Below, one piece after another: positions 61,542 through 64,000 of a stretch of DNA of 64,000 nucleotides. A program made the position numbers and the translations under genes. The stretch is from Nitrospira sp. (GTDB lineage Bacteria > Nitrospirota > Nitrospiria > Nitrospirales > Nitrospiraceae). The stretch covers positions 225,829 to 289,828 of the forward strand of contig JACOEL010000004.1 of assembly GCA_024998625.1 (NCBI GenBank). Reading direction: 5' to 3'. The first letter of the stretch is position 1; each line of letters begins with the position of its first letter. Below the pieces are notes generated by a model. It searched no databases. It saw only the letters and a list, made by a program, of their open reading frames with translations, and had not been told where the DNA came from.

Positions 61542-62885
61542 ATGGATACCGCGCTGCAATACGACCGCCTCCAATTCGCCGTCACCGCGACGTTCCACTA
61601 CCTCTTTCCTCAGCTCACGATGGGCCTGGCCCTGCTGCTGGTCTATTTGCGCACGCGGGACCTGCTCAGCGACGGAGACCATTATCACTATGCCGCGCGA
61701 TTCTGGACCGGCATCTTCGCGCTGAGCTTCGCGTTCGGCGTCGTCACCGGCATTCCACTCGAATTTCAGTTCGGCACCAACTGGGCCAAGTTCTCCGAAT
61801 ATGCGGGCGGCATCGTCGGGCAGACGCTGGCGATGGAAGGGGTGTTCGCCTTTTTTCTGGAATCATCTTTCCTAGGCCTGCTCCTGTTCGGCGAATCGCG
61901 CGTCAGCCGGCACGCGTTGTGGCTGGCCACGATGTTGCTGTGGCTCGGCTCCTGGTTGTCCGGCTATTTCATCCTGGCGACGAACGCCTGGATGCAACAT
62001 CCCGTGGCGTATCACGTGGCTGCCGATGGCCGCCTGACCGTTGAGAGTCTGCTGGGGTTGCTCACGAACCCCTGGCTGATCTGGCAGTTCGCCCATAACA
62101 TGACGGCGTCGGTGGTCACCGGAGCCTTCGTGATGGCTGCGGTCGGCGCTCTCTATCAGCTAGCGGGGAAACATCCTGCGCTGGCTAAAACCTGTCTGCG
62201 CACGGGCGTCGTGGCGGGCGCGTTTGCGTCGGTGCTGCTCATTACGCCGACGGGACATGAGAGCGCGCGGCAGGTGTTCGAATTCCAGCCGGTCAAGGGC
62301 GCCGCCTTCGAGGGCCTCTTTCGCACCGAGCGCGGCGCCAACCTCGTGTTGATCGGCCAGCCCAATATGGAAACCATGACGATCGACAATCCGCTCGTCG
62401 TGCCGTCGGCGTTGAGTCTGCTCGTCTATGACGATCTCTATGCGAAGGTAAAAGGCTTGGATGCCTTCCCCCCGCAGGACTGGCCGGATCATATTGCGCT
62501 CCTGTACTACGCGTACCACATCATGGCCGGGCTCGGCACGTTCCTGCTCGCCGTGATGGGGCTGGCGTTGCTGTGGCTGTCGCGGGGCCGGCTCTTCAAC
62601 GCCCGTTGGTTGCTCTGGCTCTTGATGCTGAGCGCTCCCTTTCCCTATCTGGCGACGACGGCCGGTTGGATGACGGCGGAACTCGGCCGCCAACCGTGGC
62701 TGGTGTATGGATTCTATCGCACGGAGGAGGGCATCTCGCCGCTGGTCCATTCCGGCAATGCGCTGTTCACCTTGCTCGGCTTTCTGGGAATCTATCTCGG
62801 ACTGGGTCTGTTGTTCGTCCTGCTGTTCGTGGAAACTCTGCGCCATGGGCCGACGGAACCGGCTGTGGGACAGGCGGGGAGCTAA
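61542..62885 (+). CDS. cydA: Cytochrome bd-type quinol oxidase subunit I, short Q-loop
   Basis: 447-residue haem-bearing subunit of the terminal quinol:O2 oxidase. Haem ligands match E. coli: H19 (TATFHYLF), H185 (WQFAHNMTAS) and M329 (YHIMAGLG). The proton-path glutamates E99 and E107 (MEGVFAFFLES) are conserved. The Q-loop is short and keeps Lys253 and Glu258 (PVKGAAFEG), and WMTAELGRQPW is present. GAGAGGG precedes the ATG. Three bases separate it from cydB. Confidence 0.96.
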   Translation: MDTALQYDRLQFAVTATFHYLFPQLTMGLALLLVYLRTRDLLSDGDHYHYAARFWTGIFALSFAFGVVTGIPLEFQFGTNWAKFSEYAGGIVGQTLAMEGVFAFFLESSFLGLLLFGESRVSRHALWLATMLLWLGSWLSGYFILATNAWMQHPVAYHVAADGRLTVESLLGLLTNPWLIWQFAHNMTASVVTGAFVMAAVGALYQLAGKHPALAKTCLRTGVVAGAFASVLLITPTGHESARQVFEFQPVKGAAFEGLFRTERGANLVLIGQPNMETMTIDNPLVVPSALSLLVYDDLYAKVKGLDAFPPQDWPDHIALLYYAYHIMAGLGTFLLAVMGLALLWLSRGRLFNARWLLWLLMLSAPFPYLATTAGWMTAELGRQPWLVYGFYRTEEGISPLVHSGNALFTLLGFLGIYLGLGLLFVLLFVETLRHGPTEPAVGQAGS

Positions 62886-62888
62886 CAC

Positions 62889-63938
62889 GTGGAAACGATC
62901 TGGTATGCGCTGGTGCTGTTCGTGCTGACCACCTACGTGGTGCTCGACGGCTACGACTTCGGGGTCGGGATCCTGTCGCCCTTCGTCGCCCGGCAGGAGG
63001 GCGAACGCTGCCAGGTACGGGAGACGATCGGACCCGTGTGGACCGGCAATGAAGTGTGGGTGATCGCCGGCAGCGCCCTCTTGTTCCTGGCCTTTCCAAA
63101 GGTCTTTGCGTCGGGATTCAGCGGGTTCTACCTGGCCTTGATGATCATGCTGTGGCTCCTGATAGGCAGGGGGTTGGCTTTCGAACTGCGGGAGCATGTC
63201 GATCACGCGTTGTGGCGAACGTTCTGGGATACGATCTTCTTTCTGGCCAATCTGCTCCTGGCCTTCGTCGTGGGGCTGTTGGTGGGAAACCTGCTGCGGG
63301 GAGTTCCGTTAAACGCAAGCGGCTATTTCTTCCTCCCGCTCTGGACCGACTTCAGCCCCGGTTCGCTGCCCGGTCTGCTCGATTGGTTCACTCTGCTGAC
63401 CGGGATGACTGTGGTCGCTTTGTTGACGTTGCACGGCGCGACTTTTCTGGTGATGAACACGCGCGGGGAGGTGCAGGCGAGGGCGGAGGCTTCGGCGAAG
63501 GCCGCCACCGTCGTGCTTGTGCTGTTGCTTATAGCGGTGGTCGTGACGCTGCCATCAGTCCAGCCTGCGTTCGGCGTGCATTATGCCGCCGCTCCCATCG
63601 GATTTGTCTGGCCCCTGGCAGCAGTGATCGCGCTGCTGATCCGGCAGTTAAGCGCCGGCCGACAACGGCCGTTCGTGGGCTTCGTGGCTTCGAGCCTGTT
63701 GGTCTTGAGTCTTCTGGTCGCGGCGGCCTGGGGCGTCTTTCCCAACCTGTTGATCGCGACGACCGGCCAGGCCAACAGTCTCACGACCCTCAACGCCGCA
63801 ACCGAGCAGACTGGCCTAGAAGCCGGCCTCTGGTGGGTTTCGCCCGGCCTGCTACTAGTGATCTTCTATCAATTGCAGATTCATCGCCTCTTCGCGCGCC
63901 CGGCCGAGCCTGGATTTTCTCTCACGAGGCCCCATTAG
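62889..63938 (+). CDS. cydB: Cytochrome bd-type quinol oxidase subunit II
   Basis: 349 residues, GTG start. It begins METIWYALVLFVLTTYVVLDGYDFGVGIL with the conserved DGYDFG block and GPVWTGNEVWVI, then eight or nine further hydrophobic helices. Pseudo-twofold relative of CydA that carries no haem in most enzymes. No small CydX-like frame was seen in the ~60 bases left after the stop. Confidence 0.95.
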   Translation: METIWYALVLFVLTTYVVLDGYDFGVGILSPFVARQEGERCQVRETIGPVWTGNEVWVIAGSALLFLAFPKVFASGFSGFYLALMIMLWLLIGRGLAFELREHVDHALWRTFWDTIFFLANLLLAFVVGLLVGNLLRGVPLNASGYFFLPLWTDFSPGSLPGLLDWFTLLTGMTVVALLTLHGATFLVMNTRGEVQARAEASAKAATVVLVLLLIAVVVTLPSVQPAFGVHYAAAPIGFVWPLAAVIALLIRQLSAGRQRPFVGFVASSLLVLSLLVAAAWGVFPNLLIATTGQANSLTTLNAATEQTGLEAGLWWVSPGLLLVIFYQLQIHRLFARPAEPGFSLTRPH

Positions 63939-64000
63939 TTCAGCCTTCTAGAACCTATCTCAAAATGGTTGTATCGATGTGAGAAGTCCCTATAATGCGC

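Noticed and set aside
62160..63206. 348-codon minus-strand frame opposite cydA/cydB
   Set aside because: Gln/Arg/His-rich translation of antisense membrane-protein DNA; typical shadow.

Overview
The window looks like chromosomal DNA of a diderm (Gram-negative), GC-rich bacterium. It carries lptF/lptG, lpxD, a TonB-dependent receptor and many lipoproteins. The gene mix (a corrinoid salvage operon with AdoCbl riboswitches, a Pil-Chp-like chemosensory cluster, a cytochrome bd oxidase and a fused FAD/Fe-S 2-hydroxyacid dehydrogenase) fits the genus Nitrospira or a close relative. That assignment is inference from protein style, not from a marker gene.

Layout. 1-4.1 kb: end of an exopolysaccharide locus, with a WbpM/CapD-type sugar dehydratase cut by the window edge and a Wzc-like co-polymerase/kinase. 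4.1-7.1 kb: small genes (a PRC-barrel-like protein, an orphan IS3 OrfA-type HTH, a BamE-like lipoprotein, rpmB, a SemiSWEET). 7.2-22.6 kb: two cobalamin riboswitches driving btuFCD and then btuB-cbiA-cobO-CWC protein-pduO-cobU-cobT-cobS-cbiB-cobD-cbiZ-cobQ. This is a tightly packed uptake, remodelling and nucleotide-loop assembly operon. No corrin-ring genes are in the window. 23-36 kb: a chemosensory operon that begins with a periplasmic haem protein. It continues with a PilH-like receiver, CheW, a PilJ-like MCP, a CheA with three HPt domains and a receiver, two more CheW-like proteins, a receiver-coiled-coil protein and two related proteins whose HPt-like domains lack the phospho-histidine. 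One of those two is fused to a degenerate HD-GYP domain. No cheB or cheR is present.

36.5-42.4 kb: envelope lipid genes on the minus strand (lptF-lptG, then fabF-ACP-lpxD), with a clear sigma70-like promoter in front of lptF. 42.4-50.4 kb: a cold-shock protein, a TPR protein, a D-2-hydroxyacid dehydrogenase facing away from a fused GlcD/GlcF-type enzyme with a small dihaem cytochrome, a ThiS-like protein and a WYL regulator. 50.4-61 kb: an accessory region. An IS5-family element has truncated a higB toxin and left higA intact, and the IS transposase is itself dead. After it come an AraC regulator, lipoproteins, a thioredoxin-fold protein, a hydrolase, a nucleoside hydrolase and several small enzymes, some visibly decayed (a YCII fragment, a VOC protein without its first strand, a methyltransferase with a scrambled end). 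61.5-63.9 kb: cydAB.

The most interesting points are the two riboswitches, whose leaders predict different output mechanisms (transcription terminator versus Shine-Dalgarno sequestration), and the chemosensory cluster with its paired pseudo-HPt proteins. No tRNA, rRNA or CRISPR array was seen.
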